19,640 bases of DNA, from positions 1 to 19,640 of the forward strand of contig VSPO01000055.1 in the NCBI GenBank assembly GCA_009775375.1, written 5' to 3'. Positions 7,494 through 14,859 of the stretch are shown here, piece by piece. How positions within the stretch are numbered: the first letter of the stretch is position 1; each line of letters begins with the position of its first letter. This DNA comes from Muribaculaceae bacterium (GTDB taxonomy: Bacteria; Bacteroidota; Bacteroidia; Bacteroidales; Muribaculaceae). The notes under the pieces were generated by a model. That model worked only from the letters and a program-made list of their open reading frames with translations. It had not been told where the DNA came from and made no database searches. Made by a program: the position numbers and the translations under genes.

Positions 7494-7516
7494 AGACCTG
7501 AAGGGCAGGTTTTTTC
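7494..7516 (+). terminator. Rho-independent terminator of the receptor locus
   Basis: ACCTG (7496-7500), loop AAGGG, CAGGT (7506-7510) followed by a run of six Ts. It is directly behind the DUF4249 gene and closes the plus-strand locus that starts at 2578. Confidence 0.75.
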
Positions 7517-7526
7517 AATACGGAGT

Positions 7527-7557
7527 GGATGTGGTCAACCTTATGATGGCCGCATCC
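7527..7557 (+). promoter_or_regulatory. Hairpin in the leader region of the AI-2E permease gene
   Basis: GGATGTGG (7527-7534) pairs with CCGCATCC (7550-7557), eight pairs with one G-T wobble and a 15-nt loop. There is no T-run behind it, so it is not a typical terminator. It lies 38 bp before the permease start; no consensus promoter is evident in this gap. Confidence 0.3.
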
Positions 7558-7595
7558 GTTATATAAAAAAATATCCACTTTAAGATTTCACAACA

Positions 7596-8678
7596 ATGTC
7601 TAAACCTTTCACCTTTGACCGTGTAGTCCGCATGTTGATAGCTTTGGCCATCACGATAGCTGTCATATGGCTCACAGGACTATTATACAATGTTTTGCTT
7701 CCTTTCTGTCTCGCCTGTCTGCTTTCTTATATAATGGAGCCCTTCGTAGAATTCAACCAGCGTCTTCTAAGAATGAAAAAGAGAGGCCTGGCGGTCTTCA
7801 TCACCATATTCGATTGCACTATCGTAATCGGAGCGATTCTTTATTTTCTTATCCCCCCTATTATTAATGAAATACACAGCATGGGGGAGATGATCAAGCA
7901 ATTCTCCGGCAAAAGCATCAACCTGTCTTTCCTCCCGGACAATGTCGCGATATTCGTAAAGAGCAAACTCGATTTCTCCCAACTGATCAAGCAAATATCC
8001 GAAAACAAGATTCTTCTCGCAAGGAGTGAAGACATTATCAGCGTCTCCCTTGAATATCTTATTCACGCTCTTGAATGGCTACTTACGTTCATCTACATCA
8101 TCTTTATTCTTCTCGACTACGACAAAATGGGGGAGGGGTTCCGCCTGCTTGTGCCGCAGAAATACAAAGCTTCGGTGTTTCAGATTGCAAGCGACATTAA
8201 AGAAAGCATGAACCGCTATTTTCGTAGCCAGCTTCTTATCGCGACGTGTGCCGCAGTATTCTATTGCATCGGATTTTCCATCGTGGGCATTCCGATGGCC
8301 GTAGTGATGGGCATTCTTGTCGGCATCCTTTATATGATTCCCTATTTTCAATATGTCACCCTCATTCCCATCATCGCCATTTGTTTCATCAATTCAATGG
8401 ACGGACACGTGGAATTTTGGAAACAGCTCTGTGAATGCGGACTGGTCTACGTCGTCAGTCAATGCATATGCGATTACGTCCTGACTCCGAAAATCATGGG
8501 AAAATCGCTGGGGCTTAATCCTGCCATTATACTTCTTTCTCTATCAATCTGGGGCACTCTTCTCGGAATCATAGGAATGATCATAGCCCTTCCGCTGACC
8601 ACTCTTTGCCTCGCATACTACAAGAAAGTGATAATCGAACATCGCCCACTATCCGATCCCACCCCCATCACACAATAA
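7596..8678 (+). CDS. AI-2E family transporter (PerM/TqsA-like permease)
   Basis: A 360-aa inner-membrane protein of the AI-2E exporter family (UPF0118). Hydrophobic segments lie near 12-48 (two helices), 67-90, 158-174, 212-232, 234-265, 282-295 and 309-342. Between the third and fourth is the soluble amphipathic stretch typical of the family (about 91-157). Signature sequences are YFRSQLLIA (208-216) and the C-terminal LTPKIMGKSLGLNPAIILLS block followed by GIIGMIIALPL. Members include exporters of the AI-2 signal and Na+/H+-linked permeases, so the transported substrate is open. The gene stands alone, with a terminator upstream and a minus-strand terminator overlapping its stop codon; its own promoter was not identified. 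Confidence 0.9.
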   Translation: MSKPFTFDRVVRMLIALAITIAVIWLTGLLYNVLLPFCLACLLSYIMEPFVEFNQRLLRMKKRGLAVFITIFDCTIVIGAILYFLIPPIINEIHSMGEMIKQFSGKSINLSFLPDNVAIFVKSKLDFSQLIKQISENKILLARSEDIISVSLEYLIHALEWLLTFIYIIFILLDYDKMGEGFRLLVPQKYKASVFQIASDIKESMNRYFRSQLLIATCAAVFYCIGFSIVGIPMAVVMGILVGILYMIPYFQYVTLIPIIAICFINSMDGHVEFWKQLCECGLVYVVSQCICDYVLTPKIMGKSLGLNPAIILLSLSIWGTLLGIIGMIIALPLTTLCLAYYKKVIIEHRPLSDPTPITQ

Positions 8679-8729
8679 AAAAGACAAGTTTCCGCCGAGC
8701 ATTAGATAGATGCTTGGCGGAAACTTGTC
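8677..8729 (-). terminator. 20-bp perfect hairpin terminator, minus strand
   Basis: Arms 8683-8702 and 8710-8729 pair over 20 bp with a single G-T wobble and a 7-nt loop (TAGATAG). On the minus strand the stem is followed by TTTTTT (8682-8677), which overlaps the permease stop codon. On the plus strand no T-run follows, so it is a terminator for leftward transcripts; it could also shield the 3' end of the permease mRNA. Confidence 0.75.
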
Positions 8730-8845
8730 GCAAACTTAACCATTCAGTCTATATTTTTCCAAGATGTGATGCTCGCTATTTCTCTCCTAATCAATCTTCA
8801 CGTTTCGCATCATTGTATCTAACAATAGTATCTATAATTTATAAT

Positions 8846-8968
8846 TCATTCTTTGCGTATGGCAAATTCCACTTTTTGAAAACCAAGTTTATTGACATTG
8901 GCGAAGACCATAACATATTGAATTTCTTCACCTAAAGCCATCCTTTCAACGATGTGACGATATTCATC
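8846..8968 (-). pseudogene. Orphan C-terminal protein fragment (about 40 codons)
   Basis: An open frame without its own beginning that overlaps the end of the Crp-like fragment in another frame and runs to a TGA at 8846. Its last part, YVMVFANVNKLGFQKVEFAI followed by RKE and stop, reads like the tail of a real protein; it faintly recalls the C-terminus of ExbD/TolR-type proteins, which I could not verify. An in-frame stop (TAA) sits directly before it and an internal ATG at 8941 could start a 31-aa peptide. The minus-strand terminator 117 bp further on would fit the end of a former gene here. Confidence 0.35.
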
Positions 8969-9132
8969 TTACAATAGCCTGACCTCACCAAAGATATGTG
9001 CCTCTCGACATCTCCCTGATGAAGAAGATACTCCCCCTTCTCATATATTATAAGCTTACCCTCACTCTCACAAAGCCCAATGAGACCGTCGAGATTAATC
9101 TGCGACTTATATGAATTGAAAAATTCAGCCAA
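8932..9132 (-). pseudogene. Crp/Fnr-family regulator, N-terminal fragment
   Basis: The frame encodes about 66 residues that match the start of a cyclic-nucleotide-binding domain of a Crp/Fnr-type regulator: FFNSYKSQINLDGLIGLCES, then KLIIYEKGEYLLHQGDVER and ISLVRSGYCKM. The rest of the sensor domain, the dimer helix and the C-terminal helix-turn-helix are missing; the frame ends at a TAG just after the third strand pair. No ATG is present: the first usable codon is TTG, immediately behind ACA and an in-frame TAG. So both ends are damaged. Family identity is fairly clear from the fold pattern; function is lost. Confidence 0.65.
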
Positions 9133-9650
9133 TGTCTACCAAAATCGCCGCTGCCAGCTCGAAACGGCTATTTTATGATATGATAAAGCGTGAGCCAACT
9201 ATGCACGCCTATACTGTCTGTTAGAGAAAAATTATGATGTAGATGTGGCTATGCTATCTTACGCTATATGCGTGATAAAATCTATGCATTATCCTGTATT
9301 ATAACTAACAGTTCCTCCAGTTTTCTGTATGTAAGGCGCATAACGCTTCCTTTTTCCCAAATTATCGCGGATCGGTCTTCTCCAATCTTAATGCAAATTT
9401 AATCATGATCTATGAGATTCAGTGCATTATTGCCGTATTTTTTAGTAAAAAAATAACAACAGTGCGTTAGATTTTTAGATGTGCAGGCTTAGAGCACGTC
9501 ATCACCATACTTCTACATCGTTGCGATGCCCGCATAGCGCCCTCTTCTGCTTTAAAAATCTGCTCAAAAATCACCGCCCCTAAGACCACGAAATTTTAAG
9601 GAAACTCTGAAAGACCTTATGTATAAATTTTCTTAAAATCTTCAGATTCT
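9133..9650. other. Non-coding or decayed AT-rich stretch with reading-frame relics
   Basis: No intact gene. On the minus strand 9467-9589 stays open for 40 codons from GTG (VIFEQIFKAEEGAMR, then SMVMTCSKPAHLKI) and has protein-like composition. A second short minus frame around 9287-9408 (ending RLTYRKLEELLVIIQDNA) follows a perfect -7 box TAAATTTG (9401-9394), without a matching -33. These look like remains of genes or of a repeated element that once occupied the site. No transposase motif or clear inverted ends were found. Confidence 0.4.
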
Positions 9651-9681
9651 TTTGCAGACCAAAACTCATGTCTTAAATTTG
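9651..9681 (+). promoter_or_regulatory. Consensus sigma-ABfr promoter of the lipoprotein/PagL-like operon
   Basis: TTTG (9651-9654), a 19-nt spacer and TAAATTTG (9674-9681) match the Bacteroidetes consensus in full. Transcription should begin near 9688, giving a leader of about 17 nt before the ATG at 9705. Confidence 0.8.
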
Positions 9682-9704
9682 CATAAATATCCACAGAATA
9701 ATTC

Positions 9705-10634
9705 ATGAAACTTTCAAAATACATCCCGCCACTGTTGATGCTTGTCTTAGCGACTGCCTGCAACAACGATCTTTTTATCGAGGAACGTTTCCTTGAAGAA
9801 AAGGAGTTTAAACTTGATGGGGATGGCTCCTCCACAAAAGTACATTTTCAATCCAAAGGATTGAAAGACATACGCATACAGACCATACCCGAGCAAACCG
9901 CTACAGTCACATATATCGACATAGATGGGAATGAATCTTCCGACCCGGGCGGTTGGTCGGAAGACACCTCTGTCATTCTATATTCCTCTATAGATTATTA
10001 CTTCAGCATTGGTATAGATGGCAAAGAAATGTGGCTCAACAACATGGGCAACACCAGCGAAGAGTCTGTGGTCTACTACATAACTCTTGACTATGGCAAG
10101 AATCAGGAAATAATCAAGGTAGAGGCTTCCCCCGGCGCACCTATGCGGGTAGTTGAATGCAATTACGATTTCTCAAAAGCCAAGGAAATCATACCTTCTC
10201 CATATGATGCCGTGACCTACAGTCTGACGAATCCCAGTGATGTTCCCCTAACTGTCAAGATAATGCCTTACAAAGGAGCCTTGGATTACCAAAAATTCAC
10301 CGCTGACAATGATTGGGCTGAAAACAGATTCTTTGAAATGCCAATACCTACATACCATAATGGCTTCTGGGGCTTATCCCATAATCATTTCGTTGAATTG
10401 GATGGAAGAGATTGGATGACAACGCCAAAGAATGTCTTCGAATCGCTCACTATTGAAAGGGCGCTCCCTGCCCATTCAAAGATAGAAGCCATATGCAGGC
10501 AACAGACATTTGTCATTCCCTACAGTCTGACCGTGGAAAGCCCCGGATCTTACATCAAGAATACTATCACAGGAACCTGCACCATCTCCCAAGCCTCATC
10601 ATATGAAATCATTATTTCCGAACATAAAAATTAG
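9705..10634 (+). CDS. Lipoprotein of unknown function, beta-rich
   Basis: I do not recognise the family. The 309-aa product has a lipoprotein signal (PPLLMLVLATAC, Cys19 followed by NNDLF) and then a sequence made almost wholly of alternating beta-strand-like stretches with many Ser, Thr and Tyr. Residues 169-185 (AVTYSLTNPSDVPLTVK) and 254-302 (LPAHSKIEA, then TFVIPYSLTVESPG and ITGTCTISQASSYEI) follow a pattern reminiscent of the aerolysin/ETX-MTX2 beta-pore-forming fold; this is by eye and uncertain. An immunoglobulin-like adhesin or substrate-binding lipoprotein is an alternative. It is first in an operon with a consensus promoter, and its last 32 bp overlap the start of the PagL-like gene, so the two products are probably made together. 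Confidence 0.8.
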   Translation: MKLSKYIPPLLMLVLATACNNDLFIEERFLEEKEFKLDGDGSSTKVHFQSKGLKDIRIQTIPEQTATVTYIDIDGNESSDPGGWSEDTSVILYSSIDYYFSIGIDGKEMWLNNMGNTSEESVVYYITLDYGKNQEIIKVEASPGAPMRVVECNYDFSKAKEIIPSPYDAVTYSLTNPSDVPLTVKIMPYKGALDYQKFTADNDWAENRFFEMPIPTYHNGFWGLSHNHFVELDGRDWMTTPKNVFESLTIERALPAHSKIEAICRQQTFVIPYSLTVESPGSYIKNTITGTCTISQASSYEIIISEHKN

Positions 10635-11823
10635 CGCATTATTGCTGCTTGCTGCCTCTATCCCCGCCTTTGGACAGACAAAGAATGATTCCATTCAGAT
10701 GCCTTCTGGAAATTTCAAAGGCCTGGAATGGAGAATCGGGGCAGAAGTGTCTCCCGCCTATGTATTCCCTACGAATGCCTACCTTAAGGGATCCAATGAA
10801 TATGGGGATAAAATTAAGGCTGCCTTTTCAGCCGGCATAAGAGCGGATTTTAGCTTTAATGAATGCTCAAAATGGGGAATACTCTATAATGGCGCATATC
10901 AGGGATTGGGAATCGACTGGTCGGTTTTCACCCCTTCGGGCCTATTGGGAAACCCTGCGTCAGTGTTTATCTATCAGGGTGCGCCTGTCATCCGGTTCAA
11001 CAAAAGATTAAGCCTCGACTACGAATGGAAATTCGGTGCGGCCATCGGCTGGAGCTATATCTATGATAAAGACGGAAATGACTACAACAGCGCGATTAGC
11101 ACTGCCGCCACGGCGAGAATGTCGATAGCGGCAAAAATCAGATACCGTCTTTCCCGCGACTGGAGCATCTCCGCCGGAATTGAAGGAACCCACTTCTCCA
11201 ACGGCAATACATCATATCCCAATGCCGGAGTCAACACGCTCAGTCTGGCCATTGGTTTTGCATATACCATCCCCTCCCACAATTCAAAAGAGCCTGACCC
11301 TCTTCTGTCTGCCAGACTTTCCGAAGAAGCCGACCGTGGGAAATGGCTTTTCGACTTCATGGCCTATGGTGCCTGGAGAAAGAGGGGAATAAACATCACA
11401 GGACAGCCTCAAATCCTTCCCGGCAATTTTGGGGTCTATGGTGCCGAGTTTTCTTTCCTTAGAAAGGTGAACAGATACCTCACTTTTGGTCCTGCCATCG
11501 ACTTTATGCACGATGAGAGTGCGGGATTGAAAGATTATTGGGCAGATGGCACGTATGGCGACCAAATTAAATTCTATCGACCGCCATACGACAAACAAAT
11601 GAGTCTCGGAGCTTCGATACACGCTGAGCTCACAATGCCGATCTTTACCATTAATGCCGGAATCGGCTACGATTTCCTTAAGCCGCAAGGGGAGGAACGC
11701 TTCTTCCAGACCTTGTCATTGAAAACATTCGTCACAAAGAATCTCTACATCAACACAGGCTACCGCCTTGGCAATTTCAAAGACCCACAAAACCTCATGC
11801 TCGGTCTGGGAATCAGATTCTAA
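10603..11823 (+). CDS. PagL/acyloxyacyl-hydrolase-like outer-membrane barrel
   Basis: A 406-aa outer-membrane protein. Residues 1-25 are a signal peptide (ISALLLLAASIPAFG then Gln). Residues ~41-223 resemble the Bacteroidetes form of PagL-type lipid A deacylases: VSPAYVFPTNAYLKG, YNGAYQGLGIDW, and the signature EGTHFSNGNTSYPNAGVNTL near 194-213. His197 and Ser199 fit the His-x-Ser pair of PagL's active site; by my alignment the PagL glutamate position holds Asn211. A second half (~245-406) is another beta-rich, barrel-like region ending in aromatic RF, longer than classical PagL (about 170 aa). Expected activity is removal of an acyl chain from lipid A or another glycolipid at the outer membrane, unproven here. 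The start overlaps the lipoprotein gene by 32 bp; the signal peptide leaves no later start. Confidence 0.75.
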   Translation: MKSLFPNIKISALLLLAASIPAFGQTKNDSIQMPSGNFKGLEWRIGAEVSPAYVFPTNAYLKGSNEYGDKIKAAFSAGIRADFSFNECSKWGILYNGAYQGLGIDWSVFTPSGLLGNPASVFIYQGAPVIRFNKRLSLDYEWKFGAAIGWSYIYDKDGNDYNSAISTAATARMSIAAKIRYRLSRDWSISAGIEGTHFSNGNTSYPNAGVNTLSLAIGFAYTIPSHNSKEPDPLLSARLSEEADRGKWLFDFMAYGAWRKRGINITGQPQILPGNFGVYGAEFSFLRKVNRYLTFGPAIDFMHDESAGLKDYWADGTYGDQIKFYRPPYDKQMSLGASIHAELTMPIFTINAGIGYDFLKPQGEERFFQTLSLKTFVTKNLYINTGYRLGNFKDPQNLMLGLGIRF

Positions 11824-11895
11824 TCCGTCATCCCCATCCACTATTCCAAATCCCAAAAACCAACGGAAGACAGACACGGACAACAAAAATCACCG

Positions 11896-13479
11896 TCAGA
11901 ACTCACTCGAGAAATGGAAGTTGATCTTCGGAAAATCATTTCTCGCCATCTGAAGGACATAGTTGGAGTCCGCGAGAAATACGTCGCGACCCTCCTTATC
12001 CGTGGCCATAAATTGATGTTTCCTTTTCTTAAAGGCGGCCAAAGCCTCATCGTCGTCGCTCTCAATCCAGCAAGCCTTATAGAGGCTTATTGGCTCCCAT
12101 CTGCATTGAGCCCCGTATTCATGAAGCAGGCGATACTGAATCACCTCAAACTGAAGCTGGCCGACAGTGCCGATAATTTTCCTTCCGTTGAAATTATTTG
12201 TGAATATCTGGGCCACGCCTTCATCCATAAGCTGGTTAATCCCTTTGTCAAGCTGCTTTTGCTTCATCGGGTCAGCATTCTCTATATACTTGAACATCTC
12301 CGGAGAGAAAGAGGGGAGACCCTTGAAATGCAAAAGTTCGCCTGAGGTCAGCGTGTCACCGATTTTGAAATTGCCGGTGTCCGGTATGCCCACGATGTCG
12401 CCCGGGAAGGCCTCGTCCACGATATTCTTCTTCTGCGCCATGAAAGCCGTTGGGGCCGCAAATTTCATCATCTTGTCGTTGCGCACATGTCTGTAATTGA
12501 CGTTGCGCTCAAACTTCCCTGAACAAATCTTCACAAAGGCTATGCACGACCGATGGTTGGGATCCATGTTCGCATGAATCTTGAACACAAATCCGGAGAA
12601 CGCATTCTCATGCGGATCCACGGTTCTCTCCACGGCCTCTATCGCACGCGGAGAAGGCGCGATTTTCACGAAGCAGTCAAGAAGTTCCTTGACGCCGAAA
12701 GTATTGAGGGCCGATCCAAAGAAGACCGGGGCAACAAGACCTTGAAGATACTCCTCGGGGTCAAATTCGGGATAAACACCGTCGATCAATTCAAGATCCT
12801 CTCTCAGCTTATCGGCATCAGCTTTCCCCACAAGTTCATCCACCATGGGAGAGTTGACGTCTTCTATCTCCACGCGCTCGCTGATGGTTTGCTTTGAGGG
12901 AGTGAAAAGATCAAGTCCGTGTTCATATATATTGTATACGCCTTTGAATTTGGCTCCTATATTGATAGGCCAGGACAAAGGACGCACACTGATCTTCAAT
13001 TCCTTCTCAAGCTCGTCGAGAATATCGAAGGGGTCGCGCCCCTCACGGTCAAGCTTATTTACGAAAATGATTACCGGAGTGTTCCTCATCCGGCAGACCT
13101 CCATAAGCCTGCGGGTCTGTGTCTCCACGCCTTTGGCAACGTCCACGACGATAATGACCGAATCCACGGCCGTCAGTGTCCTGAATGTGTCCTCGGCAAA
13201 GTCCTGGTGGCCGGGCGTGTCAAGTATGTTTATTTTGTAGTCGCCATAATTGAAACCCATGACCGATGTGGCCACTGATATGCCACGCTGCTTCTCTATC
13301 TCCATCCAGTCGGAAGTGGCGGTCTTCTTTATCTTATTGCTCTTGACGGCTCCCGCCACGTGGATTGCTCCTCCGAAAAGCAGAAGTTTCTCCGTCAGTG
13401 TAGTCTTTCCGGCGTCAGGATGCGAGATGATTGCAAACGTCCGTCGTTTCTCTATTTCCTTGTTAAGTTCTTCGCTCAT
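11896..13479 (-). CDS. prfC: Peptide chain release factor 3 (RF3)
   Basis: GTPase that recycles RF1/RF2 from the ribosome after peptide release. The 527-aa length is normal. The GTPase motifs are intact: P-loop SHPDAGKT (19-26), switch I region EKQRGISVATSVMGF (62-76), DTPGHQDF (87-94) and NKLD (141-144). They are followed by the translation-factor domain II (FSGFVFKIHANMDPNHRSCI) and the RF3-specific C-terminal domain (GVAQIFTNN, VGQLQFEVIQYRL). It starts 4 bp after the stop of the DUF4924 gene and is the second gene of that operon. The 3' end converges on the PagL-like gene with 72 bp between; no clear terminator is visible there. Confidence 0.97.
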   Translation of the reverse strand: MSEELNKEIEKRRTFAIISHPDAGKTTLTEKLLLFGGAIHVAGAVKSNKIKKTATSDWMEIEKQRGISVATSVMGFNYGDYKINILDTPGHQDFAEDTFRTLTAVDSVIIVVDVAKGVETQTRRLMEVCRMRNTPVIIFVNKLDREGRDPFDILDELEKELKISVRPLSWPINIGAKFKGVYNIYEHGLDLFTPSKQTISERVEIEDVNSPMVDELVGKADADKLREDLELIDGVYPEFDPEEYLQGLVAPVFFGSALNTFGVKELLDCFVKIAPSPRAIEAVERTVDPHENAFSGFVFKIHANMDPNHRSCIAFVKICSGKFERNVNYRHVRNDKMMKFAAPTAFMAQKKNIVDEAFPGDIVGIPDTGNFKIGDTLTSGELLHFKGLPSFSPEMFKYIENADPMKQKQLDKGINQLMDEGVAQIFTNNFNGRKIIGTVGQLQFEVIQYRLLHEYGAQCRWEPISLYKACWIESDDDEALAAFKKRKHQFMATDKEGRDVFLADSNYVLQMARNDFPKINFHFSSEF

Positions 13480-13483
13480 GTTG

Positions 13484-14056
13484 TCAGTTGTCTGCCTCGT
13501 TTCTGTCTTCAGAAAACTTCAGTTCGTTGTTAAAATCAAGTTTATAGTAATGGGAGAGGAGGGCGAGGAATTTCGAGATTTGCGCTACGGCCTGCTGCGT
13601 GTCTTCAGAGATTTCTTTCCCTTGAAGCCGTAGCATCAAAATGCCGTATAGGGCGTTGAAGCACGTCTCTATTTCGTCCGACTTCATTTCTCCGGCTTTC
13701 CCTCGCAGCTCCACTATTATAGGCAATGTATGATAGAACTGTGCGGAATAAGAGGCAAATTTTTGGTCGGCAAGTAGTCGGCGGTGAAGGTCATCGAGCG
13801 CGATAATCACGTTCTTATTGATTTGGAGATGCCCCTTGTCCACCACGTCCTCCCGGCGCATCATGTCAATCAGACTCTCATACCATTCAGTAAGGTCTTT
13901 TTTCTGCTGATCGTCAAGACCGGTGTATTTATCGATTATGTTTTGCCGTATCTTGTCGATATCAAGCTTATTGGCGCGTATCAAGTCTTCTATCTGCCAC
14001 ATGTAAAGCAGATATTCGGCTATGTTCTCTCTCTTTTTTGCAGATGCGGTTATCAT
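13484..14056 (-). CDS. DUF4924 family protein
   Basis: A 190-aa soluble, largely helical protein of the Bacteroidetes family DUF4924, whose function is unknown. The family hallmark is the N-terminal KKRENIAEYLLYMWQIEDLI, followed by charged helices and an EIETCFNALYGILMLRLQGK helix near the C-terminus. I place the start at the ATG at 14056. A TTG eight codons earlier (14080-14078) keeps the frame open, but it lies inside the -7 box of the promoter and cannot be in the mRNA; the ATG also gives the usual family N-terminus. It is the first gene of an operon with prfC, 4 bp apart, which suggests a link to translation or simply shared housekeeping expression. Confidence 0.88.
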   Translation of the reverse strand: MITASAKKRENIAEYLLYMWQIEDLIRANKLDIDKIRQNIIDKYTGLDDQQKKDLTEWYESLIDMMRREDVVDKGHLQINKNVIIALDDLHRRLLADQKFASYSAQFYHTLPIIVELRGKAGEMKSDEIETCFNALYGILMLRLQGKEISEDTQQAVAQISKFLALLSHYYKLDFNNELKFSEDRNEADN

Positions 14057-14077
14057 ATCCTCATTCTTTTCAGTTTG

Positions 14078-14109
14078 CAAAATTAATGATTTAATTCAAC
14101 TCTCGCAAA
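14078..14109 (-). promoter_or_regulatory. Consensus promoter of the DUF4924-prfC operon
   Basis: Minus strand: TTTG (14109-14106), 20-nt spacer, TAATTTTG (14085-14078), a full match to the Bacteroidetes consensus. Transcription should begin near 14071, about 15 nt before the ATG at 14056, which settles the start of the DUF4924 gene. Confidence 0.8.
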
Positions 14110-14192
14110 TATCGTTTCTCGTGTATTCAAGGGCACAATTCTTTAGAATCATACATGCAGACAACGGCCGACATTTATCATCCCATGATCTA

Positions 14193-14615
14193 TCAGTTTT
14201 TACCCTCATCTGTATTAACGATGGTGTCTTCATCTATCGGACAATAAGTCCCTTCAAAATGAGAGGAATCTGTCAAGACAAGTGGCTCGTCAATCAGCAG
14301 ATCGGCCGGGCTGACCGGATTGCTGACCGGAGTGTTTATCACATCGTTAAACGAGAGTTGGAAGAACAAAAGCACCGCCGCTCCGGCCAAGAGTTGCGTA
14401 ATCAGTCCCCAGCAAAACTTATAGCATTTCTGCCTGAAGCCATAGACGAGTCTGACGATGGAGATTGCCAAAACCAGAAAATACAGAATCCAGACAACCC
14501 AAAATGAGAAAAGTGTGCAGGCCGTGCAGATGTCGATCAAAATCGGCAGTGTCAATATCCAGGAAATCGTGAATACGGTCTCGCAATGACGAAATACAGG
14601 TTTTTTCATAGTCAT
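14193..14615 (-). CDS. Small integral membrane protein of unknown function
   Basis: Not recognised. The frame is open from an ATG at 14663, but the start at 14615 (MTMKKPVFRHC) gives the expected short charged N-terminus before the first membrane helix; 14609 is also possible. The 140-aa product has three hydrophobic helices, near 14-36 (FTISWILTLPILIDIC), 37-60 (FWVVWILYFLVLAISIVRLV) and 68-88 (WGLITQLLAGAAVLLFFQ), and an acidic hydrophilic C-terminal tail of about 50 residues. By the positive-inside rule the basic loop between helices two and three (FRQKCYK) is likely cytoplasmic. The gene stands alone between the DUF4924 promoter and a divergent nitroreductase gene; no consensus promoter or terminator was found for it. 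Confidence 0.6.
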   Translation of the reverse strand: MTMKKPVFRHCETVFTISWILTLPILIDICTACTLFSFWVVWILYFLVLAISIVRLVYGFRQKCYKFCWGLITQLLAGAAVLLFFQLSFNDVINTPVSNPVSPADLLIDEPLVLTDSSHFEGTYCPIDEDTIVNTDEGKN

Positions 14616-14859
14616 GATTATTCTTAGTGGAAAATATTGGAGCCGACAGCTCGTAGCTAACAACGGCAGAACAGCTCTAAGGGAACACGCGAATTAATCC
14701 AAAAAATCCTCTACCCTTGTATATATTCAACAAGTCAAACACAAAATCAGTTGACCCAATCGCTTGTAGATTATCTCGTCTCCAACTGCTTTCGAAACTA
14801 AGCGAATCATTAAGGCGTTATCCTTTTAGGGCATCCTAAATTGTGCCCGCTTCAAATTT

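Noticed and set aside
8606..8935. 109-codon plus-strand frame starting inside the permease gene
   Set aside because: It begins in another frame of the permease, runs through the long hairpin and AT-rich decayed DNA, and has no protein-like features.
9133..9704. Insertion sequence or transposon in the decayed region
   Set aside because: No transposase motif, no terminal inverted repeats and no target duplication could be found.
11284..11688. 134-codon minus-strand frame opposite the PagL-like gene
   Set aside because: Antisense shadow without start signals or recognisable protein features.
11824..11895. Possible bidirectional terminator between the PagL-like gene and prfC
   Set aside because: Only a 5-bp TCCGT/ACGGA pairing across a large loop and no T-run; not supportable.
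12553..13278. Several 110-130 codon plus-strand frames across prfC
   Set aside because: They are antisense to intact RF3 GTPase motifs and overlap one another in different frames.
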